A DNA stretch of 64,000 nt, taken from NCBI RefSeq assembly GCF_045679555.1, contig NC_092098.1, positions 21,606,038 through 21,670,037 of the forward strand, in the 5' to 3' direction. This DNA is from Salvelinus alpinus. Its lineage: Eukaryota > Chordata > Actinopteri > Salmoniformes > Salmonidae. The notes below the pieces were generated by a model. It saw only the letters and a list, made by a program, of their open reading frames with translations. It searched no databases and was not told the origin of the DNA. The translations under genes were made by a program, and so were the position numbers. Of the stretch, positions 32,101-54,130 are shown one piece after another (the stretch's first letter is position 1; every line of letters begins with the position of its first letter).

Positions 32101-35100
32101 AGTGAAAAATCTGAGTCTTAGCATAATTGTGTTACCATGGAATTGCCCTCCATTACTTAACATCTCATTAATCTTCACATAGACTCAAACTTGACATGTT
32201 CCACCATCTTCCCCTCAATCTGTTGTCTGTAGGAGAGCTGAAGAACCCCAGTGCTGCCATTCCCAAAGGCACCATTATTGCAGTCCTCTACACCTTCATA
32301 GTCTATGTCCTGCTCTTCATCCTGGCCAGCTCCACCTGTGAAAGGTCTGAATGGCTGGGCTGTTATTGAGGGTTGGAATTGTTGGAACTCTGTCACCTAT
32401 CTAATTTGCTCATAATTTAATGCCTGCATATTAATCATACTGAAACAATGTAGTTTAATACAGTCAACTAATTAATGTATTTTGTTTAGGACCCTGTTGG
32501 CTCAGGATTACGGGTTCTTCCAGCGTATAAACATCTGGCCTCCATTTGTCACCATCGGGATCTATTGTTCCGCCCTGTCAGCAGCCATGTGCTCTCTGAT
32601 TGGGGCGTCCCGGATCCTCCACGCCCTCGCACTGGACCAACTCTTTGGTAAGATGTTGTTGAACAAGTTTCACAATTAAAATACAGTCTATTTCTGCAAC
32701 AGAGTAAAGGACATGTTTTTGTTTAATATAAAATAAGGAGCATGCTTTGATGTTGTGTTACCCATAGGTTTTCCATTGGCTCCTGCTGCTATCACATCTA
32801 GCTCAGGCAACCCATGGGTGGCAGTGCTCTACACCTGGGGGTTGGCACAGGTGAGGGGAAGCGATGGGTGTATCGTATTGAGCTATGCAGTACTACTTTT
32901 GATATTCTACGGGCTCTGAGACTGTCTTTGGTGTGACTGTGTAGTGTGTGGTGTTTGCAGGCCAGCTTAATGCCATAGCTGGCCTGGTGACAGTATTCTA
33001 CCTGCTGGCCTATGCTGCTGTCGACCTGGCCTGTCTGGCTCTGGAGTGGGCATCGGCCCCCAACTTCAGGTAATCAGACATTAGTATCATGCTGTACAAT
33101 CTGTTATAAAAAAAAGAAGACATTGACTTTATTGTGTGATGATGATGTTGTCCTTAGTGAAGTAGTGTTTAACTAGAATACTTCTGACCATCAATGTCCA
33201 GTTTTCGCCTGTCTTTCACCTTTCACTTGTTTTACCTGTCTCCCTGTCTTCACCAGGCCCACTTTCCAGGTGTTCTCCTGGCACACGTGTCTGCTGGGCA
33301 TCCTGAGCTGTCTGGTGATGATGTTCGTCATTAACCCGGTCTACTCCTCAGCCAGCATCGTCCTCCTCTTACTGCTGTTGCTTTTCCTGCACTACAGATC
33401 ACCCACCAGCAGCTGGGGATACATCAGCCAGGCTCTCATCTTCCATCAGGTACCCACACCACACACACAGACTTGTACCAGTACATACAAACACACACTT
33501 ATGGGCCAGTTCCTGGTTCGTGTTCAGTAGAGAAAACATTTTGCAATGGGGAAGAACTACCTGAACTTGTCCAATTTAGAAAACAGATTTTAATTTTCTG
33601 ATGCAAAATGATTTTCTACGCTGTTTCCTACTTAACAGGGCCCTGGGGTGTGTCACTGCTGTCATACTTGATGCTTTGAATCTGGTTTCCACCCATTCCA
33701 CCTCTCCTGTAGGTGCGTAAGTATCTGCTGATGCTGGATGTGAGGAAGGACCATGTGAAATTCTGGAGGCCCCAGGTGTTGTTGATGGTGGCCAACCCTC
33801 GCTCCTCCTGCCAGCTCATCAACTTTGTCAACCAGCTGAAGAAGGGTGGGCTGTTTGTGCTGGGACACGTGAAGCTGGGAGATCTGGGTAATATTATATG
33901 GATGGTGACGGGAGTTCTGGTACCAGCGGAATCGTGATTAATTTACAATAAATGCTTGCCATGTTTATGACCACATGAAACCTAAAGCTTCTACTATTTG
34001 ATACAAAAATGAGTAATCTACAGTAAGTGTGATATTCCTAGAAATATGATGACATTTATATTCATAGACAATTCATAGAACATTTTATGGAAACTAGTCA
34101 GGCTCTTCTTTTGTTTGGGAATCAAGGCAGTCCAGTCACTCAGCCAGCCTCTCATCTGTGTTTCAGACACCCTGCCCTCTGACCCTGTCCAGCAGCAGTA
34201 TAACTTCTGGCTGAGTCTGGTGGATAAGCTGGGGGTGAAGGCCTTCGTGGACCTGACTCTGTCCTCCTCTGTGAGGCAGGGAACACAGCATCTGCTCCGT
34301 ATCACAGGCCTGGGTGAGTTACATATCCTCCTGCTTACCATTCTGGGTCGTTGTTTATTGTTTTCCTGTTGATTCCTCCTCTTCACACACAACGGTGTCG
34401 GAAAGAGTATTGACACGACATATTCATTATAATATTACTACTTTGGAAAATGGAACATAAAACAGCTTTACCCGTCAAGCAGTATACTTTTTAGTGCATT
34501 TCATTATCCTCCTCCACTCTAATCTCTTCAAGGCGGCATGAAGCCCAACACTCTGGTCTTGGGGTTCTACGACAGTTGCACCCCTGAGGACTACTTCCTC
34601 CAAGACCATGCCTTCTGTGAGTCAAAAGGGTCTGGAGGGGATGATTTTGGGGTGGATCTGCCCTCTCTGCAAGCCCACTTCCCCCCAGTCCGCCATGTGG
34701 AGAGCCCACGCTGGCTCACGTCAGAGGAGTATGTGGGAATCATCTCAGATGCCATCAAGATGAGTAAGAACGTGTGTCTGGGCCGCTATTTCTTCCAGCT
34801 GCAGGGAGAGGGCATGGGGACCAAGACGGACGGGGCCACGAGGATCATCGACGTGTGGCCCCTCAACCTGCTGCAGCCGAGCAGCACGTCTGCAGCCTCT
34901 GTGGACGTTTGCAGTCTCTTCCTGCTGCAGATGGCGTGTGTTCTCAACATGGCCAGCAGATGGCGCCATGCCAGAATGAGAATATTCCTGTGTGTGGAGG
35001 CAGAGTCCAGCGACCAGGGTTGGGTGGTTAAAGAGGAGACCTACCGGGAGCTGTTGAGGAAGCTGAGGATCAGGGCCTCCATCAAGATAGTGCCCTGGGA

Positions 35101-35383
35101 CTCTGTGGTGCAGCTCTACGGACAGAAACGGACACAGGACCCAGAGCTGGAGGGCCTGACGAAGCCGGCCCAGGCCCTTTCAGAGGACTTCCTGTCTGCA
35201 GTCAACAGGATGCTGATGGAGCACAGTGCTGAGGCTGCTGTCCGCTTCCTGTATTTACCACGCCCCCCTGCTCACTCCAGCCAATCACAAAAATATCTCA
35301 GTCAGCTGGAAGCTGTGACTTACGGTTTAGGCCCAACCCTCTTGATTCATGGTCTCACCCCTGTCACGTGCACTGAGCTTTGA
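29145..35383 (+). CDS. slc12a9: solute carrier family 12 member 9 (13 coding exons, 908 aa)
   Basis: Member of the cation-chloride cotransporter family, also called CIP1, a 12-span membrane protein that recent work places on lysosomes in ammonium/chloride handling. Coding exons: 29145-29346, 29572-29706, 30536-30673, 30868-31167, 31377-31484, 32233-32344, 32490-32647, 32768-32850, 32945-33069, 33257-33449, 33713-33887, 34167-34313, 34533-35383. All junctions are GT-AG, phases agree, and the total is 909 codons with stop (human 914 aa). TM1 is about residues 46-67 ([20 protein letters not shown]). Others include [30 protein letters not shown] and [15 protein letters not shown]. Exon 4 encodes the external loop with N-glycosylation sequons NQT, NAS and NGT. 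The large C-terminal cytosolic part has [20 protein letters not shown] and [14 protein letters not shown] and ends [11 protein letters not shown]. The N-terminus has EHTPLL, an acidic dileucine signal. The gene looks intact. Confidence 0.96.
29985..30066 (+). repeat. LINE-type 3' end fragment
   Basis: GGACCCCAAGAAGAGTAGC, then GCTAATGGGGATCCTAATAA, resembles a 3' end common to many salmonid LINE fragments (recollection). It lies in slc12a9 coding intron 2. Confidence 0.45.
30085..30415. repeat. unnamed dispersed repeat
   Basis: CATGGCAAAATGTGTTGAAA, followed by TTCAGGAAGTTAGCT, has a diverged relative near 4328-4372 in gnb2 intron 6 (TATGGCAAAATGTGTAGGAA). Two independent locations support a dispersed repeat. 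The family is unknown. Confidence 0.45.
31602..32149. mobile_element. palindromic miniature element in slc12a9 intron 5
   Basis: The first about 92 bases (AGGGCAAATCCACGGTAAC, then AATTATGCTGAGACTC) are matched, inverted, by the last about 92 (GAGTCTTAGCATAATT, then GTTACCATGGAATTGCCCT). A second pair of arms, ACTGTGCAGATGCAGAGTTTG and its relative, lies inside near 31928 and 31993. The element almost fills the intron. An RSg-like LINE tail (31707-31888) sits within it. This resembles palindromic miniature elements known in zebrafish; the family is unnamed. Confidence 0.75.
31707..31888 (+). repeat. RSg-like LINE 3' tail
   Basis: AGAAGCACAAGCATTTCGCT, then ACACTCGCATTAACATCTGC, then a terminal ACAATTTGATTTGA. 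It matches the tail at 12521-12692 and resembles salmonid RSg-1. It is inserted in the palindromic element 31602-32149. Confidence 0.65.
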
Positions 35384-37290
35384 GTGTGTCACTCTGTGTG
35401 TTTATGGGATCAAAATGTAATGTAATTAACTTAATCCTGAACATGATAGAGAGGGCAGTCTAAATGCTTACAATATGAGCTACTTTACATAACATACTTT
35501 TTAGTTAGAAAATAAACACACAGGCACACTACACAACGGGACCTATAAGTATAGCTCTGTTCCCTGGGCATGTAGTTTCACATCTTGTATTGTAACTCAT
35601 TGACACATCCACTCATTTCACAAATGAACACATTCAACATCTAGTCAGTCACAGTGGTACCTACCTACTTTCTGTAATATATTTATTTGTTAACTGTAAT
35701 TTAATGGAGTACTTGTCTCATGCCTTTGTGTTGGTTGGGTAATAATATAAATACATTTATGTTGTGCCTGATATAGCTGTGTACACAGATGTAGTTTTCA
35801 TAAAAAAACCTCCGCTATGGAATTGACCGTGTGGCCTGAGAGTGTCACTGATTCAGTGTGAGTGAATGTTACATGTCAGTAGATCAAATGGTCTGTTCTG
35901 CAGCACTGGACCAAAGAAGAATCATATGATAGGTTGAATGGTGATGGAGGGAAAATGGATTCTGAAATACAGAAAGGGCAACATATGCTAACTAGCTATG
36001 GAAACTAGAATTTTGTGTTCTTTAATTTGATGCTGGTACAATCGCTTTCCATTGACCCCTTTTCCCAGTGTCTTTGGACCAAATGATCTCTTAGGATTTT
36101 GGGTCACTCACCAATTGGTCGTGCTTGGAATGCTGCTTCTTCGGACTACTATGTGGTTCATGATGGAACATCAATTCAAACTTCCTGAAACCGCTCTGAA
36201 CTACATTAGTGCCTAATGCTTGACAATATTGTCATAATACACAAGCATTAAGCCACTGGCAGGCAGACTAAATATGGATTGCTCATTTATTTTGTCTAAT
36301 TTATAATGCATCACCCTTATGCCAAATGCTAAGGATCATGCCATTCATTTGTTACTTGGGGAAAGTATTATATTTTTATGCTGTTTTGCTATGCTTTTCT
36401 TATGTACAGATTTTGGAAACAGAATGTTACTGCAAGGAGTTTGGTATTTATGAAAACGATTTACTAATTTAGAGGCAGGTAGTTGACGATATATGAAAGA
36501 TTAAACATTTCACAACTTGTGGTGGGATGTTTGTGCTTAAGCAGAAATAGTTTCCTCTTTACAGTCCTATGAAGTTACTGTATATTTCTGACTCTGCTCA
36601 GAATCCATGTGCTGTTCTCAGGTTGTGCCACACAGACTGTTCTCTAGAGTCTGTGGACTGATCAGTGAGTGCCAGACAGGCTGCTTGTGAGTTAATCAGG
36701 ACTCTGTCCAAGCAAATTACTCAATAGAAAATGTCAAAAACCAAAGTAATTACATTAAACATGCGGTTTCCTCTACACATATGTTACTCAGTTACAACTA
36801 TTTGACAGTCATTTGTGAATGGGTTGGCAAAAGGCAATAAAATAAATAATAGTAATTGTCTTTATTTTTAAGAAAATAGAGATCACAATAATTGTGACAG
36901 TTGATACCAAAACTTGTACTATGTTAAAAGTCCAAATCAACCAGAAGATGTTCAGTTATGTTGTAGTCTATATCCCTAATATGTACTATAGAAGCCTGTT
37001 TGAGAGTTGCGTCTCCCACAGATCATACTCTGCTGCACTCAGGCTATATAGTTCCTGATGGATTTGGGGTCAGCTTGTTTACGTCACATCAACATTACAC
37101 AATCTCTTTCCTATTACCAATACCTTTAAATGGCAGTCAATGCAAAAACAGTAACATTGATAAATTAGTTCTCTACATATGAAGTAAAACACAAATTTCC
37201 AATATGACCTCTTTAAAGCACCACAAACGTTTCAGTAGCAACCTCCTTTGCACTCCTTAGTCCTCTTTGCTTGCAGAATGTTCTGTCATT
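35384..37290. other. convergent intergenic space between slc12a9 and the hsd17b3-like gene
   Basis: Contains the 3' ends of two tail-to-tail genes. I see no other gene or named repeat. A minus-strand AATAAA near 36860 is a candidate polyadenylation signal for the hsd17b3-like gene, about 430 bases past its stop. Confidence 0.5.
35511..35516 (+). promoter_or_regulatory. slc12a9: candidate slc12a9 polyadenylation signal
   Basis: AATAAA about 130 bases after the stop codon. Use is inferred. Confidence 0.5.
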
Positions 37291-47951
<10,661 letters not shown>

Positions 47952-47984
47952 GTCTGGGCAAATTTCACTCACACTTTAGCAGAC

Positions 47985-48110
47985 AGTTCTTCAAAAATAT
48001 GAACTTTGGCTGGTTTTATAGTAGAAATGAACATGCTTACTTAGACATACAACGTGCAACGCTCCGCCCAAGAATCTTAATCTAATCGGCGCATTGGTCA
48101 GGAATATTTC
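47985..48110 (-). promoter_or_regulatory. hsd17b3: core promoter of the hsd17b3-like gene
   Basis: Reading the minus strand toward the gene: CCAAT at 48093-48097, GGGCGG at 48064-48069 and TATAAAA at 48014-48020. The ATG follows about 63 bases after the TATA box, so the 5' UTR would be about 35-40 bases. The spacing (about -110, -80, -30) is that of a textbook TATA promoter. The hAT stack begins 280 bases further upstream. Confidence 0.75.
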
Positions 48111-48898
48111 CTGGTGCGTCATCTCAGCAAATCAATAGGCAAAAGCAGTATGACGCTTCCCCGCACGGTATTCATCGTCCCCCACAAGAGTAATACCAAA
48201 GAGGAAAATGCGACGCGAGAGGTTTTACTCTGGCCCCAAAATATAGATATTTATAGAGCTCTGGCTATACAAATACTACAGTTTATAGCTTCCTGTCCAA
48301 TGTTCCCGCCTCCTTCTACGCCACTTGAACCGTATAGAGAGTAATGATAATGGCGTTTTGTAAAGCCAATGGGAAAATCAGTGGTGGAAAAATTACTCAA
48401 TTACCATACTTGAGTAAAAGTAAAGATATCTTAATAGAAAGTCACTCAAGTAAGAATGAAGGTCACCCAGTAAAATATTACTTGAGTCTAAAAGTCTAAA
48501 AACACTTGTTTTTAAATATACTTAAGTATCAAAAGTAAATGTAACTGCAAAAATATACTTAAGTATCAAAAGTAAAAGTATAAATCATTTCAAATGTCTT
48601 ATTTTAAGTAAACCAAAAGGCACGATTTTCTTGTTTTTTTACTTTATAGATAGCCAGGGGCACACTCCAACAATCAGACATAATTGACAAGCGAAGCATT
48701 TGTGTTTAGTGAGTCCGCCAGATCAGAGCCAATAGGGATGACCAGGGATGTTATTTTGATAAATGCATGAATTGGACCATTTTCCTGTCCTGCTAAGCAT
48801 TCAAAATGTAAGGAGTAGGCTACTTTTGGTTGTCAGGGAAAATGTATGGAGTAAAAAGTACATTATTTTCTTTAGGAATGCAGTCAGGGTTGAGTAGG

Positions 48899-49262
48899 TG
48901 TCACGCCCTGACCTTAGAGATCCTTTTTATGTCTCTATTTTGGTTTGGTCAGGGCGTGAGTTTGGGTGGGCATTCTATGTTTTGTGTTCTATGTTTTCTA
49001 TTTCTGTGTTTGGCTGGGTGTGGTTCTCAATCAGAGGCAGCTGTCTATCGTTGTCTCTGATTGAGAACCATACTTAGGTAGTCTTTTCCCACCTGTGTTT
49101 GTGGGTAGTTGTTTTCTGTTTTTTTTGTGTGTCTGCAACAGACAGAACTGTTTCGGTCGTTCTCGTTGTTGGTTTTGTTATTCAGTGTTCAGTATTATTA
49201 ATAAATCATGAACACTTACCACGCTGCGCTTTGGTCACCTTCTTCTTCAGACGGCCGTTACA
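48899..49262 (+). mobile_element. solo LTR fossil (364 bases)
   Basis: Begins TGTCACGCCCTGACC and ends CCGTTACA, with a perfect 5-base duplication GTAGG at 48894-48898 and 49263-49267. The start resembles the LTRs at 61325 and 63454 read on the minus strand (TGTCACGCCCTGGCC), so they belong to related families. An AATAAATCA motif lies about 65 bases from the end. It inserted 14 bases inside the end of the inner hAT element. Confidence 0.85.
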
Positions 49263-49822
49263 GTAGGTTACTTTCTAAATGTAATCCGTTACAGTTACAA
49301 GTTAGCTGTCCAAAATTGTAATCAGTAACGTAACTTTTGGATGACCCAAACTCAGTAAATGAATTTGATTACATTTCATTACTTTTAGATTACTTTACTC
49401 TTAAGCGGCTTTAGAAGAAGACAAAAATGTATGTTACAAATTGAAATACATCTATTGCAGGATAAATCAATGTTAAAGTTTACATAGCTGGCCATACATG
49501 GATGTTAAAATGTACTTTATGGGTTGGTTATGTGGCTTCTTCTAACCCATCGCTTTCTACTACATATAATAATACGATTAAATTATATCTTTACATTAAA
49601 AACCAGTCTATCAGAATTCCAGTCATTCCAATAAATGTTATACCCCTTGATCTTCAAGAATAGGACTTGGAAATATGGAAGTATAGATTAGATTAATTGT
49701 TTTACTTGAGCATGACCCCAAAACTAAGGACTTTTTAGCTAGCCCTACTCTGTTGTTTATGATTTTGATGTCATGGAGGACTGATTGGGTTCATTGATTC
49801 GAGTTGAAAAATAAATGCTGCG

Positions 49823-50032
49823 AGTGTGCAAAGCTTTCATCAAGGCAAAGGGTGGCTACTTTGAAGAATCTAAAATATATTTTGTATGTTTAACACTTTT
49901 GGTTACTACATGATTCCATATGTGGTATTTCATAGTTTTGATGTCTTCAATATTATTCTACAATGTAGAAAATAGTAAAAATAAAGATAAACCCTTGAAT
50001 GAGTAGGTGTTCTAAAACTTTTGACCGGTAGT
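49823..50032 (+). mobile_element. Tc1-like 3' end remnant (CAGTACCAGTC family)
   Basis: AAAGGGTGGCTACTTTGAAG, then ATTCTACAATGTAGAAAATA, ending TTTTGACCGGTAGTG before TA, matches the inverted left end of the copy at 9712-11205. The rest of the element is missing. Confidence 0.8.
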
Positions 50033-51243
50033 GTATATATAATTTATAAGTCCAAAAATAAATGTAGCAACTACAGATTGCCAATTTAAGTCTATCAAAT
50101 GTGTGCAAGTTTGAGAATGTGTCCATTAGGCCTATGGATTTTTTTTTTATCAGCATGAATTAGGTTGAGCAATAAAAGCCCCGCTTTTATTCCATAGGCT
50201 TGGATCCGCAATATGCAGCTGTTGCAAGAGCGCATTTTTCACTGGCTGTCCACTGGTTTCAAAAACAATGATTAATAGGCAGCTTAAACTTTTTGAATTC
50301 AACCATTATTGGGTTCAAATACACATTTAGATTTGTGAAGAGCCATCCACAATCCGTAAGGCGCAAATAGCTAAATGAGAGAGCAGCAGTGTGATTCACA
50401 CCAATGCGCTAACGTTATGTAAATATCAATAAGTAAAATCCGTATCGTCGTAGACTACACCACTATTGTCATCCTTACCTCCAAGAAAGAGGGTTCATAT
50501 CTACTGTGTGAAAGGCACTCAATGCACGTAACTGACGTGAGGTTTATCTAGTCAATCGGCCATAGCAATGTTTTTTTTCTGTTGGCAGGGTTCACACAGG
50601 GTTCACACACACACACACACTAGCTGAATTTGCAGAGCTAGCACGCAAACTAAAGCAAACGTTAACCATCAAGCTAGCTAGTACCTATTCCATTTATGTG
50701 GCGTCGTCAAAGATGGAATCTTTGCTATCGTCAGTTTATTCCGAGATTAGCATGCAGCTGGAGTGCTTCAAAGTCCCCGTGATAAGGTTAGCGATAAACT
50801 GAAGTACAAACTGAACAGAACAGAACTACACTCTCTTCTACCATTGTCTTAAATATATTTAATGGTCTCGTTGCAAAAGCTAAATTGTCGCTAGTGAACT
50901 TTTTTATTTTTATTTCACCTTTATTTAACCAGGTAGCAAAGATTATAGCAAACACCACAGAAACGGAATTGGTGCTCGCTCGCTTTGCAAATTCAGCTAT
51001 TGTTGGAAGCCAGCCAATATGAAACAAACTATATTAAAATTACGAAAGGTTGCAGCATATGTTGTGTAAATGGTGAACTCATACAGCTGTCAACTCTAGT
51101 CACTGCAATCCGTTTCACATTTGCTAGCTACCTTTTAGATCGAAGCACATATAGAATGATAGAAGATAAGATGATAGAAGCCCATCTCCTACTGTAAATA
51201 ACCTACACAATGTGTGTGTGTAGCCAGCCAGCCAGGTAGAAAA

Positions 51244-53894
51244 ATGGCAGAAAAAAGACGGACATCAGAGTATTTTTCAGTACACCAAAACACAAAGTAA
51301 GAACCCTAGTAGCCTAATATCTCAAAGACTAGTTGATAAAATGTTCATAAGAAAGAAGTGAAATGCTAATGGAAATGTTTCACAATGATGTCATTAGGCA
51401 GAGCAGGCAACAGATGGCACACAGACAGCAGAGTTGGGGACAGATATGCAGGGACAGACTGGCAGAGACAGGGCGTCTCAGGTAAGTTTGTTGAGTCTTT
51501 GTTTGGCAACATTATGAAAGGTTCTCCATTTTTGTTTTTGTAAATAGGGACATAATTGGAAAATGCTATGGATACCCCCACTCTCAACTTAAACAAATCT
51601 TAGTTCAGTCACCAGTTTAAGGCAATGGTATTGCTGTTGTGATTAATTGTGTTGTTTTGGGTACCGGTAGTTATGAGTACGGCAAACACCTTATTTATTT
51701 TCTAGGAGACAGACTGTGAGTCATTGAGGGTGGTGAAAGGGAAAGAGCCAGGGAGAGAGACTTCAGAGAACAATGTCACAGCCACGGCAGGACCAGGTGT
51801 CACCCTTGTTGCCAGCAGCACCAGTATAGGGGACAGTGGCACAGCATTGTCCAGTTACCTCAGTGATGGCACAAAACTATATCAGCCACACCCACAATTT
51901 ATAGAACCGCAAACTCTTGCCAACAGAGTGTTGACGTTTCAAGAGAGATAGTTTCGCGATTTCCCCTGGCTACATTATAATCCATCAATAAAAGGAGTGT
52001 TGTGTTTTCACTGTAGCAAAGGGTTTTCAAGCCAGCCATCTTTTGGCCAAAGAGCAGATGCTGCCTTCATTAGTGCAGGATTTAGGAACTGGAGAAAAGC
52101 CATTGAAAAATTCACAGCACATCAAAACTGCCAAACCCACTGCCACTTTGTAATTGTAACAGCACACCAGCTAAATCCAATCAGTGTCCAGTTATCCAGC
52201 GCGTGGGGTAAACAGCAGGATGACGCAAGGCATTGCTTGATGAAAATTGTTAGTTCGGTGCGGCATGTAGTAAGACAGGTACAAGCCTTTAGAGGCCACA
52301 CGGATGACAGTGGGAATTTATACCAGCTTTTGAAACTTAGGGCAGAAGAGGATGATCCCATTTTACTGAAGTGGTTAACAGAGCGTACCACAATGTACAA
52401 AGGCCCCAAAGCACGGAATGAAATTCTGAACATCATGGCCAATACAGTCATTCGAGCCATTGCAGCTGAGATTAGGTCTCTTCCGATTGTACAATTTTCA
52501 GTAATTGTTGATGGTACTCAAGATGTCTCTGGTGCTGAACAGGAGAGTGTCTGTCTGCGTTATGTTGACCATGACCTTGTCCCTCACAAGGAGTTTATTG
52601 GGCTGTACAGGGTGTCGGAGACAACAGGCGAGGGCATTGCGGAAGTGGCAACTGATGTGTTGTTGAGGCTCAATTTGCCCATGTCTGGCTTACGTGGGCA
52701 GAGTTATGATAGTGCCTCAAACATGGCAGGAAAATACACAGGTGCACAGGAAATTGTGAGGAGGCAGCAGCCATTAGCCCTCTATGTACATTGTGGAGCA
52801 CACAGTAAATCTGATTACACGGGCTGGCTGCTCAGCCTCCCCACTGATCCGGGATTCCCTTTCTTGGGTCCATCAGTTAGGTGTCCTCTATGGCCAGTCA
52901 GGAAAGTTTAAGAGCATGTTTGAATCAATAGTCACGTCCAAAGATACAAATCTGACCACCCTGAAACCCCTATGTCCAACAAGGTGGACTGTGCGGAATA
53001 CTGCTATTAGAGCTGTGCTAGGGCAGTATGAGCGGGTACTAAGCAGCCTAGAGGAGATGGCAAAAACTGCATCCAAGACAGCTTCAACTGCCAGTGGCTT
53101 GTTCGAGCACTTCAGCAAAGGCAAGACTGTGTTGGGCCTCACACTTGCCTCTGCTGTTCTTGGAGAGCTTGAATGTCTAAACATTTCACTGCAGAAGAAA
53201 ACTCAGACTGTCTCTGGTATGCAGGCTGCAGTCGAGTGTGTGTGGTCATCTCTTAGGGGCAAGAGAAATGACGAAAGCTACCTTTGACTGTATGAGAAAG
53301 CAACAGCATTGATTGACTATTGAATCCATTGAGACGCACTCAAGACGATTTGCTGGCAAAGCAGTGGATCACTATAGGGCAGAATTCTTTTAAGTGTTGG
53401 ATTGTGTGGAGGTTCAGTTTGTCGACCGTTTTGACCAGGACAGTCTAAACGTCCTGCAAAAGTTGGAAAGAGCGCTTCTCACGGGGGAGTTGGATGAGTC
53501 TCTAGATCAGTACCCAGAGCTGAACATAGATTCTCTTTCAGTGCAGATCCCTCTCTTTCACAACAAATACCCCTGTAGCAGCAGTGGAGAGGCAGCAGAG
53601 GTCCTCAGGAGGCTTTCAGTGGAGGTGCGGGGGTTGTTTGACCAAGTTGAGGTGCTGATCAGAATTTTGTTTGTGGTGCCAGTGTCTTCATGTGAGGCTG
53701 AGAGGAGTTTCAGTGCACTCCGCAGGTTAAAGACTTGGCTACGGGCTAGCATGGGCCAAGAGATACTGAACGGCGTAGTTGTCTGTAATGTACATAAAGA
53801 CAGGCTGGACAGTCTCAAGAGGGAAAATATCTGCCAGCAATTTGTTGGATCCATTGAAACCCACAAACATATGTTCAGTTCTTTTGTTCAGTAG
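51244..53894 (+). pseudogene. hAT transposase remnant (TTF zinc finger, ZMYM1-like)
   Basis: A likely first exon reads MAEKRRTSEYFSVHQNT with a GTAAGA donor near 51296. Later frames: 51724-51948, then 51952-52800 with FRDFPWLHYNPSIKGVLCFH (TTF-type zinc-finger start) and a DUF4371-like region (SVIVDGTQDVSGAEQESVCL; GQSYDSASNMAGKYTGAQEI). Next, 52784-53284 has PLCPTRWTVRNTAI, and 53394-53894 ends in the hAT dimerisation region (SSCEAERSFSALRRLKTWLR). Breaks include an in-frame TAG at 51949, a frameshift near 52800, a stop at 53285 and a stop before 53394, so it is dead. The overall order matches BED/TTF-type hAT transposases often annotated as ZMYM1-like. Confidence 0.85.
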
Positions 53895-53903
53895 TGTGTA
53901 TAG

Positions 53904-54130
53904 CAGTGGTTCTCAACCTTTTTTGGGGTACTGGAACCCCTGCATATTTTGAGGCAAGGCAGGCAAGGTTTTGAGCGGTCCTCAGGGACCTCCACCCCCT
54001 CTATTATATGTAAAGTTACTGGAACCCTTGTGGTACTGAATACGTTCATTACACTTTTTTATTTCACGGACCCCTTTCAATTACACCAGGGACCCCTAGG
54101 GGTCCATGGACCCCTGTTTGAGAACCCCTG
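53904..54130. mobile_element. hAT-type MITE inside the inner hAT element
   Basis: Starts CAGTGGTTCTCAACC and ends GTTTGAGAACCCCTG. A perfect 8-base duplication GTGTATAG lies at 53896-53903 and 54131-54138. It sits just after the transposase stop codon. Confidence 0.9.

Noticed and set aside
34774-35031. Plus-strand frame in slc12a9 exon 13
   Set aside because: Out-of-frame shadow of the last coding exon.
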